The position numbers were made by a program, and so were the translations under genes. Source: Clostridia bacterium (lineage in GTDB: Bacteria; Bacillota; Clostridia; Oscillospirales; CAG-272). Taken from it: a stretch of DNA of 64,000 nucleotides. The DNA lies in contig JAFTNU010000040.1 in the NCBI GenBank assembly GCA_017451735.1, forward strand, positions 1-64,000, read 5' to 3'. The notes beneath the pieces were generated by a model, which saw only the letters and a list, made by a program, of their open reading frames with translations, had not been told where the DNA came from and did not search any database. Shown in pieces: positions 7,343-16,080 of this stretch (position 1 is the first letter of the stretch; every line of letters starts with the position of its first letter).

Positions 7343-10300
7343 TTATCCGGCACAAGCACCTGAGCCTCCGGAACCACCGCTACTACCATAGCCAGTACTT
7401 CCCGTACCGCCGGCACTACCAGTGTAGATTGTGTTTCCATTAACCACGATGTTACCTCCGGTTCCGCCGGTACCTGATGTCCCTTTATGAGGTTCATAAA
7501 GAGCCGCTCCCCATGAAGTGTTTCCTGCACTTCCACCTGCACCACCATTTCCTCCGGTTCCATATGTCAACTGGAGCTTCGTGGTAGAAACACCATAGGA
7601 TATCAAACTGTTACCGCCATTACCGCCGTTACCACCATTGCCACATGTAGCACTAACAGAATAGTCATCATAGGCATTACCACCTATGCCGCCCGCGCCA
7701 CCGTTACCACCGCTTCCGCAAATAGCTATCAGCGAACTGCTGCTCGTTGTAGACTTCGTATACAACGTATAGCCGCTGTTTCCACCCGCTCCGCCTGTAC
7801 CGCCTGCGCCACCGCTATCACGTCTGTTTGCATCTTGGCCATATCCTCCATCTCCGCCTGCACCGCCAGCTCCCCCTGCACCGGAACGCAAGGTAACATA
7901 GGCACCAAAGCTGGGATTATAAAAGGATGTTTTGGCAATAACAGATGAGCCACCAGCTCCGCCAGATCCACCATTTCCGCCGTTTCCTCCACAGGATGTG
8001 CCGTCAGCATTAGAACCTCCGCCATTACCGCCATTACCACCTGTGCCACCTTGTCCGCCGATTGCTACAAATGTTGTTGCAGCCAAGAATTCAATGGTGT
8101 TGCACTCAATAGCTGATCCGCCCGCACCACCGGCGCCGCCGTCGAATCCATGTCTATACCCTGATCCATAATCTTTCACACTGTATCCCGCGCCCGCGAC
8201 ACCGTCACTTCCATTTCCGCCGTACACGGTCAAACTTGCGCCTAATTTAACGGTAACTTTATCCGCACTAATGCCGATCCCTCCCATGTTTCCCGAAGCA
8301 CCGGCACCGGAGGAACTGACACCATTTCCGGCTTTGATTGTCAAATCCGATATTCCTTGAATAGTCAGAGCATCAACATCTATAGCATTTAACCCGCTTT
8401 GTGCCGTCAAAGAATTCGAAGTACCTACACTGATAAGTACTACGGCTCTGCTTGCAGTACTATAAATAACTGCATTAGAATCGTCACTCACCAAATGAGC
8501 ATCTTCCAAATATACATGAGCAGAATAGTTTCCTGAACCAATCGCAATATTGAACCCGGAATATGTCTTTCCACTGCTTCCCTTCAAATACACACCACCC
8601 ATAGTGCTGTTAATCAAAATAGTACCGGCCGTAGTTGTTTCCAAATCAATAACATTCACAGGCAACCACTTTGCATACACATAAAGACTGGTATTTGTCT
8701 CCTGGTTCGCAATATTCCAAATATTAACAGAATATCCATTGTCATCAGTAAGAGTTCTTCCGGAAGATGTATACCACCCGGTAAAAACATCGTATTCTTT
8801 CGTGGGAACAGGGAATGAGAAAGATGACCCATACGTAACCGTCATAGAAGTTTTTGACACCTCTCCGCCCTGAGTATTAAATATCACAGTATAGGTATGC
8901 GCCTTCCACTTTGCGCTCAAATTCAAACTGCTTGCGGGCACAAACTCTCCCTTATAGGTCTGATTCGTCGTGTTGTCAAGCCATCCGACAAAATCATATC
9001 CGGTCCGTGCACTGACGGGCAAAAGTAAGGAGTCCCCTTTATTCACCACATATGTGCCGCTGTTTGTGCCTGCACCCGCATCCAACGTAACGGTTAGCAC
9101 GATTCTCCTCCACTTCGCGTGGACGGTCGCATTCTGAGCAATACTCCACGGGGAAAATGCATTCCCCTCTCCATCGGTCAGTTGCTCTCCTGCGACAGTA
9201 TACCATCCCTCAAAAGTGTATTTTCCCGCAGTATCCACAGGGACAAGTAACCGATAATCAGCATCAAAGGTCACCTTTGAAGTACTACTCTCACCGGTTA
9301 TCACTCCCATTTCCTCTAATGCGTACGTTACCTGATACGTATTTGCATTCCACTTGGCATACAGTACCGTGTCCTCAACAATCGGATCTGCATCAAACGC
9401 CCAAGCATGACCGTCCGCATCATACCATCCCCCAAAAGTATAGCCTGTTTTCAGAATTGTCTGCGGTTCGGCAGCGAATTTACCGTGATTCACATTTTGA
9501 ACAGGAATCTCTTTTCCATTGTTACTCACAAACGAAACAGCATACGGTGTTTCGGCCAACACATAAATACTGAAATGATTGGTGGTAAAGGAAATGGTTG
9601 CATGCTCCTTGGAGATTTCGGAATCTATCTTTATGCATTCCATGGAATCGTTGATATAATAAACGTCAACATTTTTTCCCCGCAAAGAAGCGGGAATGGG
9701 CATTGTCACCGTTACATCATCTTTCGGTTCAACCTGCTCCCCAAACAGCAGGAATGTCAAATCGTAAACGGCGATGTTTTGAGATTGAGCATACATCGCC
9801 TCGGCATAGGTTGAAAATTCTGATGCGTCCGACCGTATTTCAACAGAATCAAACCGAACCATAAACTTTTTGGCAATGGAGAAAGCATCCGAGCTTACGC
9901 TGACAGAAGCACCGCTCTCTGCGGTTTTCAACGGCTCATACCGATCGATCTGCCGATAACCGATAAACAACCCTATCGCAATGGCAACTGCCGCTACAGC
10001 TGCTACAATTGCTTTGATCCGTTTGACCTTTCCGGCATGCACCAAATGAGCCTTCCACTCATATTCCATCCGATTGGCCATTCCTTCATCATAATGCCGC
10101 ACAATCGAAATAACCGAGGAATATATCGCTTTGCTATTTTTCTTTTTAGCCCGCTCAAACATCGATTCAGACAACTGTAAAACATCCATCTTAGCCACAT
10201 CAAGCATGGCATACTCTTCTAACAGATCAATGTCGTTTTGCCGCTTGATCCGTCGAAACGTAGCATCGAAATGCATTGCACGATCTTCAGGACTGCCAAA

Positions 10301-11284
10301 TAGTACAGCCGTTCTGAATTGATCCTTATCAAATACCACCAGCTTTTTCTTGGAAACGAATTCCTCCTCATCGGCACAGCCGTTTTGCGCCAAAAAATCG
10401 TGCCACGGATCCGCCGTATTGACTCTGTTGTAAATGCTCGCATTTCGTTCGCCGGAATCCGAAAAAACGATCTGCTTTTTGGTCAGCTCCGGGTCAAGTA
10501 ACTCTACCATACTTCGGGTACACATCGTAATCACATTTTTCTCTTCCCCACACTTACAAAAAGCAAGTGCACGTTTCCATTCATTCTTAACAAAGGGGGA
10601 GTTAATGTTTTCCACAGAGGAACCGATGACAATCACGTGCTTGGCGCTTCGGATGGCCGCGTAAATCTGCGGCTCCCAACCGGCGTTGTTCTTATCCATC
10701 ACAAAATGATCCAAAAACACCCGCAAATGCTTGCCTGTCAAAAAATTGTACAAATCATCCGCCCAGGTCTTCTCCTCGGTGTCATTTCCATTCTCATCAT
10801 GCTGCTTGTAGCTGATGAATACGTCGTAGGGCTTAGACTTTCGGAATTCCGTTGCAGTTTCCAGCCGCATCCGTTCAATCTGATCTGCCTCTGTACGATA
10901 GTGCTCATTCAATTTTTTATAATATCGGCTGTTCTGCAATGAATCTTTTTCGGGATCAAGAAAAGTCGGTACAAACCGTCCTTCGCCATTCTTGATATAC
11001 GTAATGCGATTTTCCGCAAGCAACGAAAACCACAGGAGCTGTTGCTGTTCGGGATATTCCCTTGCCATTTCCAGGCAAAGCTTCATAGCCTCCGGGAAGT
11101 CATAGTCCTCCTCCATGGCCTTTCTGATCATTTGCAAGCGAACCGAGAATGATAAATCCACATGCGGATTTTTGTCGATCAATTGTTCAATCGTGTACTT
11201 TTGTTTACAATAGGCACACTGATAATTGCCATCCGGCTTCAGAATTGCCGTAGCCCCGCAAATTTTACATTCATACTCTCGCAT
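7343..11284 (-). CDS. Zinc ribbon-TIR-transmembrane protein with InlB repeats and glycine-rich C-terminus
   Basis: A 1313-residue modular protein. Residues 6-9 and 23-26 are two CxxC pairs of a zinc ribbon. Residues about 152-320 are a TIR domain (YDVFISYK box at 153-160; GWEPQIYAAIRSA around Glu204, the position of the catalytic Glu in NAD-cleaving TIRs). A Lys/Arg cluster precedes one membrane helix at about 424-441. Residues 450-580 are a probable beta domain, and 582-874 contain four InlB/Listeria-Bacteroides-type repeats (GYTFGGWYDADG, KYTFEGWYT, GYDFVGWLD, DVFTGWYTS, each closing in AKW). The last 300 residues are Gly/Ala/Ser-rich (GGNGG, GGAGG). With no signal peptide, the zinc ribbon and TIR should be cytoplasmic and the repeats outside the cell. 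AAGGAGGGGAAACC supports the start. TIR proteins are often immune effectors; the cue and effector role here are inferred. GC is lower than in neighbours. Confidence 0.82.
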   Translation of the reverse strand: MREYECKICGATAILKPDGNYQCAYCKQKYTIEQLIDKNPHVDLSFSVRLQMIRKAMEEDYDFPEAMKLCLEMAREYPEQQQLLWFSLLAENRITYIKNGEGRFVPTFLDPEKDSLQNSRYYKKLNEHYRTEADQIERMRLETATEFRKSKPYDVFISYKQHDENGNDTEEKTWADDLYNFLTGKHLRVFLDHFVMDKNNAGWEPQIYAAIRSAKHVIVIGSSVENINSPFVKNEWKRALAFCKCGEEKNVITMCTRSMVELLDPELTKKQIVFSDSGERNASIYNRVNTADPWHDFLAQNGCADEEEFVSKKKLVVFDKDQFRTAVLFGSPEDRAMHFDATFRRIKRQNDIDLLEEYAMLDVAKMDVLQLSESMFERAKKKNSKAIYSSVISIVRHYDEGMANRMEYEWKAHLVHAGKVKRIKAIVAAVAAVAIAIGLFIGYRQIDRYEPLKTAESGASVSVSSDAFSIAKKFMVRFDSVEIRSDASEFSTYAEAMYAQSQNIAVYDLTFLLFGEQVEPKDDVTVTMPIPASLRGKNVDVYYINDSMECIKIDSEISKEHATISFTTNHFSIYVLAETPYAVSFVSNNGKEIPVQNVNHGKFAAEPQTILKTGYTFGGWYDADGHAWAFDADPIVEDTVLYAKWNANTYQVTYALEEMGVITGESSTSKVTFDADYRLLVPVDTAGKYTFEGWYTVAGEQLTDGEGNAFSPWSIAQNATVHAKWRRIVLTVTLDAGAGTNSGTYVVNKGDSLLLPVSARTGYDFVGWLDNTTNQTYKGEFVPASSLNLSAKWKAHTYTVIFNTQGGEVSKTSMTVTYGSSFSFPVPTKEYDVFTGWYTSSGRTLTDDNGYSVNIWNIANQETNTSLYVYAKWLPVNVIDLETTTAGTILINSTMGGVYLKGSSGKTYSGFNIAIGSGNYSAHVYLEDAHLVSDDSNAVIYSTASRAVVLISVGTSNSLTAQSGLNAIDVDALTIQGISDLTIKAGNGVSSSGAGASGNMGGIGISADKVTVKLGASLTVYGGNGSDGVAGAGYSVKDYGSGYRHGFDGGAGGAGGSAIECNTIEFLAATTFVAIGGQGGTGGNGGNGGGSNADGTSCGGNGGNGGSGGAGGSSVIAKTSFYNPSFGAYVTLRSGAGGAGGAGGDGGYGQDANRRDSGGAGGTGGAGGNSGYTLYTKSTTSSSSLIAICGSGGNGGAGGIGGNAYDDYSVSATCGNGGNGGNGGNSLISYGVSTTKLQLTYGTGGNGGAGGSAGNTSWGAALYEPHKGTSGTGGTGGNIVVNGNTIYTGSAGGTGSTGYGSSGGSGGSGACAG

Positions 11285-11314
11285 GGTTTCCCCTCCTTAG
11301 TACTGTCTGCCTTA

Positions 11315-11348
11315 ATTATACTAAATTCGTTTATTGTTGTTAAACGAA
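11315..11348 (-). promoter_or_regulatory. TIR gene promoter with overlapping inverted-repeat operator
   Basis: Reading leftwards, TTAACA (11343-11338), 17 bases and TATAAT (11320-11315) form a strong promoter. A perfect inverted repeat TTCGTTTA-N7-TAAACGAA (11326-11348) covers the spacer and -35 box, so a bound dimer would block RNA polymerase. The divergent XRE protein is the obvious candidate ligand. A further 12-base palindrome TTTCTTAAGAAA lies at about 11374-11385. Confidence 0.65.
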
Positions 11349-11539
11349 AAATTGTTTTTCAACAACATCTAAATTTCTTAAGAAAAACAGATGATCCAAA
11401 TAGATTCTTTTTATATTATATCCTGTTGTGCGAGATATGTCAAGTCAAATATTCCGCTGTACAAATCATAAACGCCAATTTTGTATGGTACAATCATATA
11501 TGGGTGGTGATATGCAATTTGTTTGGTGAGAATAGCTTT

Positions 11540-11842
11540 ATGGAGCAATCCTTTTATAAACGATTAACAGAATTACGAGAAAAGAAAGGCGTTTCGGCGC
11601 GAGAAATGAGTTTGGCCCTTGGACAAGGCCCGGGTTATATCAACAACATCGAGAACGGCCGCAACTATCCCGCCATGTCCATGTTCTTTTATATTTGCGA
11701 TTATCTTGGCGTCACTCCCAAGGATTTCTTTGATACCGAGGCGCGCAATCCCGGCCGCATCGAAGTGATTTCCGAAAAAATGAAAAGTCTTAATGATACT
11801 CAACTGAATCTGATCGAAAGCATGATTGATCAGATCAAATAA
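11540..11842 (+). CDS. XRE-family helix-turn-helix regulator
   Basis: A 100-residue protein with a Cro/CI-type helix-turn-helix (ELREKKGVSAREMSLALGQG at about 11-30, then GYINNIENGRNYPAMSMFF) and a short C-terminal helical part that could serve dimerisation. Start placed at ATG 11540; longer frames upstream have no family support and run back into the divergent TIR gene. It is transcribed away from the TIR gene, about 255 bases from its start, and has its own terminator. Probable repressor of the TIR gene through the inverted repeat at 11326-11348; this is inference from position. Confidence 0.85.
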   Translation: MEQSFYKRLTELREKKGVSAREMSLALGQGPGYINNIENGRNYPAMSMFFYICDYLGVTPKDFFDTEARNPGRIEVISEKMKSLNDTQLNLIESMIDQIK

Positions 11843-11845
11843 AAT

Positions 11846-11878
11846 GTTCCGCCTCACAGTTGTGGGCGGAACTTTTTT
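11846..11878 (+). terminator. Terminator of the XRE gene
   Basis: GTTCCGCC and GGCGGAAC form an 8-base stem around an 11-base loop followed by six T. It lies before the DHHW gene start chosen here, arguing that the DHHW gene does not begin upstream. Confidence 0.9.
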
Positions 11879-11954
11879 ATTGCCTCTTTTTCTCTGGTAT
11901 GCGCATTTTTCTGTGGTCAATACTAATAAAAAATCGAAAAAGGCGGCACTCGGT

Positions 11955-13058
11955 ATGAAAAAATCGCATCAATGGGATCAAGTATTGCTCTTTGCACTGG
12001 CCTTATTCTTGGGCGTCGGTGGGCTTGCGCTTTCACTGTTCCCCGCGGCGCGTTTTTCGGAAAAGGAAAACCGAAATCTGGCGGAATTTCCTGCGCTGAC
12101 AACGGCAGGGCTTGCCGACGGCAGCTATACGGCGGCACTGGACACCTATGCCGCCGAGCGATTTCCCGGGCGTCTGACGCTCCGCGGTGCGCGGGCGCTG
12201 TATCAGCTTTCTCAAGGGCGTTATGAGGTGGGCGGCGTGCTCCTTTGCACCGACGGGAGCCTTTGCAAGCGCATGACGGTCAACGAGCGCGCCTACGGGC
12301 AAAATTTATCTGCACTACAGAAATTGTGCAACCGTTACGGCGAAAAGCTGACAATCGCCATCGCGCCCCGCCGCATCGATGCCCGTACCGAGGTTCTGCC
12401 CGCCCTCTACGATCAAAGCGAAAACAGCGGCGCTTGGGAGGGCTTAAGCACAGCACTCCCCGATGCCGTGACCTTTCCCAATTTGACCGCCGACGCCCAC
12501 TGGTACCGCACCGATCATCACTGGAGCACTGCGGGAGCATACGCCGCCTACTGCGCATTGGGAGAGCACCTTGGCTACACGCCCTACTCTAAGGAAAGCT
12601 TTACGATTGAAACGGTCAGCGAAAGCTTTTCGGGCACCTCCGACGCGGCGGCGGGGATCCCGTTTATCGCACCTGATCATATCGAGCTTTACCGTTATGA
12701 GGGCGATGCTGATTTTACTGTCAGAAAGGGCAAAAATCCCGCACCGTTTACGGGATTTTACGATTTTGAACGGCTTGCGACAAGGGATCAGTACAGCGTT
12801 TTTCTCGGCGGGAATTGCGGCGTACTGGAGATCACGGAGGCGAGCGACCGCCCCACCCTTCTGGTGATCAAGGATAGCTTTGCCAATGCCCTGCTCCCCT
12901 TTCTGGCACGGCACTTCAATATCGTTGCCGTTGATCCGCGTTATACGGACGAAGACATTGAAGCGTATGCAGAAAACGCCGATCGGGTACTGGTCCTCTG
13001 CAATATGCAGACCATCACCGAATCGGCGGTATTCAAGACATTGATCTCCGAGCATTAA
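11955..13058 (+). CDS. DHHW-family (SGNH-like) membrane-anchored protein
   Basis: A 367-residue protein with an N-terminal signal anchor (QVLLFALALFLGVGGLALSL, about 8-27), then the FSEKENRNLAEFP stretch that opens DHHW proteins. The family motif itself is HWYRTDHHWSTAGAY (about 177-191), followed by a DSFANALLPF block resembling the second catalytic block of SGNH hydrolases. Relatives (AlgJ/AlgX-like) O-acetylate or process extracytoplasmic polysaccharides. No MBOAT acyltransferase partner is adjacent, so the substrate is unknown. Start 11955 chosen because it fits the signal anchor and lies after the XRE terminator; an in-frame start at 11826 would overlap both. Confidence 0.8.
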   Translation: MKKSHQWDQVLLFALALFLGVGGLALSLFPAARFSEKENRNLAEFPALTTAGLADGSYTAALDTYAAERFPGRLTLRGARALYQLSQGRYEVGGVLLCTDGSLCKRMTVNERAYGQNLSALQKLCNRYGEKLTIAIAPRRIDARTEVLPALYDQSENSGAWEGLSTALPDAVTFPNLTADAHWYRTDHHWSTAGAYAAYCALGEHLGYTPYSKESFTIETVSESFSGTSDAAAGIPFIAPDHIELYRYEGDADFTVRKGKNPAPFTGFYDFERLATRDQYSVFLGGNCGVLEITEASDRPTLLVIKDSFANALLPFLARHFNIVAVDPRYTDEDIEAYAENADRVLVLCNMQTITESAVFKTLISEH

Positions 13059-13098
13059 GGGCATCGCGGGCTGTCGAGAACGCCAGTCCATACAACAG

Positions 13099-13138
13099 CG
13101 AAAGCCGAGCGCGTTGCGCTCGGCTTTCGGATTGTTTT
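13099..13138 (+). terminator. Terminator of the DHHW gene
   Basis: A perfect 14-base stem (CGAAAGCCGAGCGC / GCGCTCGGCTTTCG) with a 3-base loop, followed by ATTGTTTT. Confidence 0.85.
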
Positions 13139-13161
13139 GCTATGCTTCAAGCATCTCTCGT

Positions 13162-13233
13162 CTGCCGTCCAAGAAGCAAGCAGTTCAAGGCACACCGCAA
13201 AGAGCAGACGATGGCGAACTTGCGTTCGTCGAG
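13162..13233. repeat. Intergenic direct repeat, copy 1
   Basis: A 72-base element running from CTGCCGTCCAAGAAGCAAGC to GCGTTCGTCGAG. It is about 94% identical to copy 2, with a period of 129 bases. Together with the linker the pair fills the gap between the DHHW and DegV genes (13059-13396), where no gene is supported. Probably a dispersed intergenic repeat family. Confidence 0.75.
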
Positions 13234-13290
13234 GTCGTGGGTAAAGGAGTCCTGAAGTATTGCGCCGCTTCTCTACGGAATTCCCCCCGC

Positions 13291-13362
13291 CTGCCGCCCA
13301 AGAAGCAAGCAGTTCAAGGCGCACCGCAGAGGGCAGACGATGGCGAACTTGCGTTCGTCGAG
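13291..13362. repeat. Intergenic direct repeat, copy 2
   Basis: Second 72-base copy, differing from copy 1 at four positions. Both copies are followed, after about 25 bases, by a matching TGCGCCGCTT block (about 13261 and 13389), so the true unit is longer than 72 bases. Confidence 0.75.
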
Positions 13363-13396
13363 TTTGCCATCGAGGAGCAACGCAGAAATGCGCCGC

Positions 13397-14236
13397 TTAT
13401 TGGGCGGCAGACTCGAAACCGATCATGAGCCCCCCCTCCTCCGCATAAAAGCTGCAGAGTGCGGTGGTGGGTAACAGCTCGATGTCGGCATCGGGGAACT
13501 GGGCACGGATCATGCTCTCCAGATCCTTCGCCGCCTCGGGATTGAGACAATGGGCAATACGCACCTTACCGCCGGCGTATTTTTTATCCTTCATCACATC
13601 ATAAATGGTATTCAGCATCTTGTCCCGTCCGCGGGGCTTGTGAAGCACCTCTAAGGTTCCCTTTTCGGAGGCGACACCCACCACGCGAATGCCAAGCACC
13701 CCAGCCAGCTTTGCCACCACGGGATTCACACGTCCGTTGCGCGCCAGATTGGTCATAGACTCCAGCGCAAAGATCAGGTGCGTGCGCTTCTGATAGTCGC
13801 GCACCTCGGTCTCGATCTCCTCAAAGGTCTTACCCGCCAGGATATCCTCCCGCATTCTTTCGATCAGTAGCTGCAGCTCGGGTCCTGCCGAGAGCGAATC
13901 GATCACGGCGATCTTTTTCTCGGGCAGATCGGCGATCAGATCGTTTTTCGCCTGCACGGCAGTGGAATAGCTGCCCGAAAGTCCGCTGGTAATGGTAACG
14001 GCAAATACGCCGTCGGCGCCCCGCATGGCGTCCTGCCACTCCTGCACGTTGGGGCAGGAGGTGCCCGTACGCCCCTTAACGGTACGAAGATCAGCCACCA
14101 TGGCCGCTACATCCAGGCTACTGTCATCTACATACTCCTTAGCGCTTGTGTTGATCTTCAGCGGCACAGAAGCATAGGATACGCCGTCCAGAGTCAAAAT
14201 ATTGGACGAGGAATCGGATACGATTTTATAATTCAT
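13397..14236 (-). CDS. DegV family fatty-acid-binding protein
   Basis: A 279-residue protein with the DegV pattern: KIVSDSSSN at the N-terminus, VTITSGLSGSYSTAVQAKN (about 81-99) and VIDSLSAGPELQLL (about 110-123), then the C-terminal lobe with NLARNGRV and GILG/GIRVV elements. DegV/FakB proteins bind one fatty acid and, with the kinase FakA, feed exogenous fatty acids to phospholipid synthesis. No fakA lies nearby. AAAGGAG precedes the ATG. Confidence 0.9.
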   Translation of the reverse strand: MNYKIVSDSSSNILTLDGVSYASVPLKINTSAKEYVDDSSLDVAAMVADLRTVKGRTGTSCPNVQEWQDAMRGADGVFAVTITSGLSGSYSTAVQAKNDLIADLPEKKIAVIDSLSAGPELQLLIERMREDILAGKTFEEIETEVRDYQKRTHLIFALESMTNLARNGRVNPVVAKLAGVLGIRVVGVASEKGTLEVLHKPRGRDKMLNTIYDVMKDKKYAGGKVRIAHCLNPEAAKDLESMIRAQFPDADIELLPTTALCSFYAEEGGLMIGFESAAQ

Positions 14237-14267
14237 AATTTTCTCCTTTGAAGTAATCTACACCCAT

Positions 14268-14296
14268 ATTATACAACACATGATATGTTTAGTCAA
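14268..14296 (-). promoter_or_regulatory. Promoter of the DegV gene
   Basis: Reading leftwards, TTGACT (14296-14291), a 17-base spacer and TATAAT (14273-14268), about 30 bases before the DegV start codon. Confidence 0.8.
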
Positions 14297-14351
14297 TACC
14301 ATTTCAAATAGTTTTTGAAACTATTTTTGAAGTTTTTCGAGTGCGTCCAGC

Positions 14352-14411
14352 AAAAAAGCCGTGTGCGATCATCGTACCCTCCCTTAGGGAGAACACGATA
14401 ATCGCACACGG
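14352..14411 (-). terminator. Terminator of the rlu-lnt operon
   Basis: CCGTGTGCGAT (14359-14369) pairs with ATCGCACACGG (14401-14411), with further pairing inside (ATCGT/ACGAT, CTCCC/GGGAG). On the minus strand it is followed by six T. Confidence 0.9.
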
Positions 14412-14416
14412 TCTTT

Positions 14417-16045
14417 TCACTCATTCGATCTTCTCCGCCGACGCACAGTCAGAAGGATGGCATCCAGTGCCATTGCCACCTCGGCGGCAATCAGCAGATA
14501 AACAAAGATATTGCCGATGTAGGAATACAGGGTACGTGATGCGATCGGATAAACAGTGGAGATCGACACGCCCTCCACCAAGGGTGGCAGCTCGGCCGCC
14601 ACACTACCGTCGGGAGCAATGATGGAGGAAATGCCCGTATCGGCAGAGCGGATGATGTAGCGTCCGCTCTCGATGGCGCGCAAGCGGGCCTGGGTGTGAT
14701 GCATGTAGACGCCTGCCGAATCCAGGAACCAGGAGTCGTTGGTGGAAAGGCAGATAAATTCCGCCCCGTCACGCACCGAGGCAAGGGTCAGATTCTCATA
14801 GATCGAATCGAAGCAGATCAGCGACCCCGCACGCCCCACAGATGTATCCACAATGGCACTATCGGTGCCGGGATCCAGGTCGTCGGCCAGCATACTCATA
14901 TCAGCCAAGGGCGGGATCAGCACCTCGATCAGCCCGCGCATGGGTACATATTCACCAAAGGGGACCGGGCGCCGTTTGGCATAAACGGTTTTGGAAATAC
15001 TTCCGTCCGGGTAGACGGTAAACAGACCGTTATAAATTTTCCCATCCTCATAATGGAATCCGCCGCACCGAATGGTCACTTGATATTTCACGGCCAGCCC
15101 CCGCACATATAGCCCCAGGGTGTTGCTTTCGGTGATGCGATATGGCAGGAAGGTTTCGGGAAAGACCACCAGCTGTGCCCCTGCCGCGGCGGCTTCGGCA
15201 GTGTACTTCTCATAGACGGCATAGCTTTGCTCGTTACTGTCGGAGGTCCACTTATTGGACGAACCCACATTTCCCTGAACGGCGGCGACCACAAAGCCAT
15301 CGCCACTATCGGCATCGGCGGTCAGATAGCCGACCGCCCCCGCCCCCAGATTCAGACAAAAGACTGCGGCACAGGCGATAGCGGCGATCCGCACCCGATC
15401 CAAATGCAGAAGACCATAAACGGCAAGCCCGTTGACCGCCACGATTGCAAACGTGATGAAATAAGAGCCGAACAGCGATGCACTGTTAAAAAGCAGTCCA
15501 CACTCCGCCTGCCCCAGAGAAAGGCGTGCCCAGGGGACGCCCGCCCAGGTCAGGGTCTGAGCCCACTCGGCCACGGTATAGACCGATGCAAACAAAAACG
15601 GTGTCAGAACAGGATATTTTCGAATCAGGCGTGTGCGTGACAGAGCACCGAACACCGGAAAGACAAGGGCTGAAAACACGGTCTGCAGTAAGGAAAGCCC
15701 AAACCAACAAATGGCAATGAGCACGATGGCCTCCCCTTTGGTGACCCCCGCAAAGGCCATGGGATAGAGATCGATGAACCAATGCCAAACGACCAGATAA
15801 AACACATAAAAATAGAGAAAACCCAAGCCGTACAGTCGCCGCAGGCGGGGCCTTTCGCCCTCACACAATCGGAACAGATACCAAACGGCAGGGATCATGA
15901 CAAACCACTCCATAGCACCGATCTGCGGGAACAGCAGACAAAGAGCCATCAGCACCGCACTGAGCGGCAAGCATAAAATTTGGGGGACCTTGGCACAAAA
16001 ATCATGCACACGTTGTATGATTTTACGCATTTTTTCCCGATTCAT
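14417..16045 (-). CDS. lnt: Apolipoprotein N-acyltransferase (Lnt)-like
   Basis: A 542-residue protein with an N-terminal multi-helix membrane domain (about 20-240) and a C-terminal nitrilase-type domain. The likely triad is present: Glu297 in VVFPETF, Lys357 in YAKRRPVPFGEYVP, and Cys411 in SLICFDSIYE. Lnt adds the third acyl chain to the N-terminal Cys of lipoproteins on the outer face of the membrane. It is classically Gram-negative but homologues occur in Clostridia and Actinobacteria, and this window encodes lipoprotein substrates (PotD, the amino-acid binding protein). GGGAGGG precedes the ATG. It lies 35 bases after the pseudouridine synthase gene in the same operon. Confidence 0.87.
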   Translation of the reverse strand: MNREKMRKIIQRVHDFCAKVPQILCLPLSAVLMALCLLFPQIGAMEWFVMIPAVWYLFRLCEGERPRLRRLYGLGFLYFYVFYLVVWHWFIDLYPMAFAGVTKGEAIVLIAICWFGLSLLQTVFSALVFPVFGALSRTRLIRKYPVLTPFLFASVYTVAEWAQTLTWAGVPWARLSLGQAECGLLFNSASLFGSYFITFAIVAVNGLAVYGLLHLDRVRIAAIACAAVFCLNLGAGAVGYLTADADSGDGFVVAAVQGNVGSSNKWTSDSNEQSYAVYEKYTAEAAAAGAQLVVFPETFLPYRITESNTLGLYVRGLAVKYQVTIRCGGFHYEDGKIYNGLFTVYPDGSISKTVYAKRRPVPFGEYVPMRGLIEVLIPPLADMSMLADDLDPGTDSAIVDTSVGRAGSLICFDSIYENLTLASVRDGAEFICLSTNDSWFLDSAGVYMHHTQARLRAIESGRYIIRSADTGISSIIAPDGSVAAELPPLVEGVSISTVYPIASRTLYSYIGNIFVYLLIAAEVAMALDAILLTVRRRRRSNE

Positions 16046-16080
16046 GTTGCCCTCCCCTCTCGATCATGACGGCTTTGCCC

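Noticed and set aside
7932-8171. Pro-rich plus-strand frame opposite the TIR gene tail
   Set aside because: Complement of the Gly-rich codons (GGN read backwards gives Pro); not a gene.
13055-13324. Small minus-strand gene over the intergenic repeats
   Set aside because: The frame spans a terminator and both repeat copies, encodes the repeat twice, and has no ribosome site.
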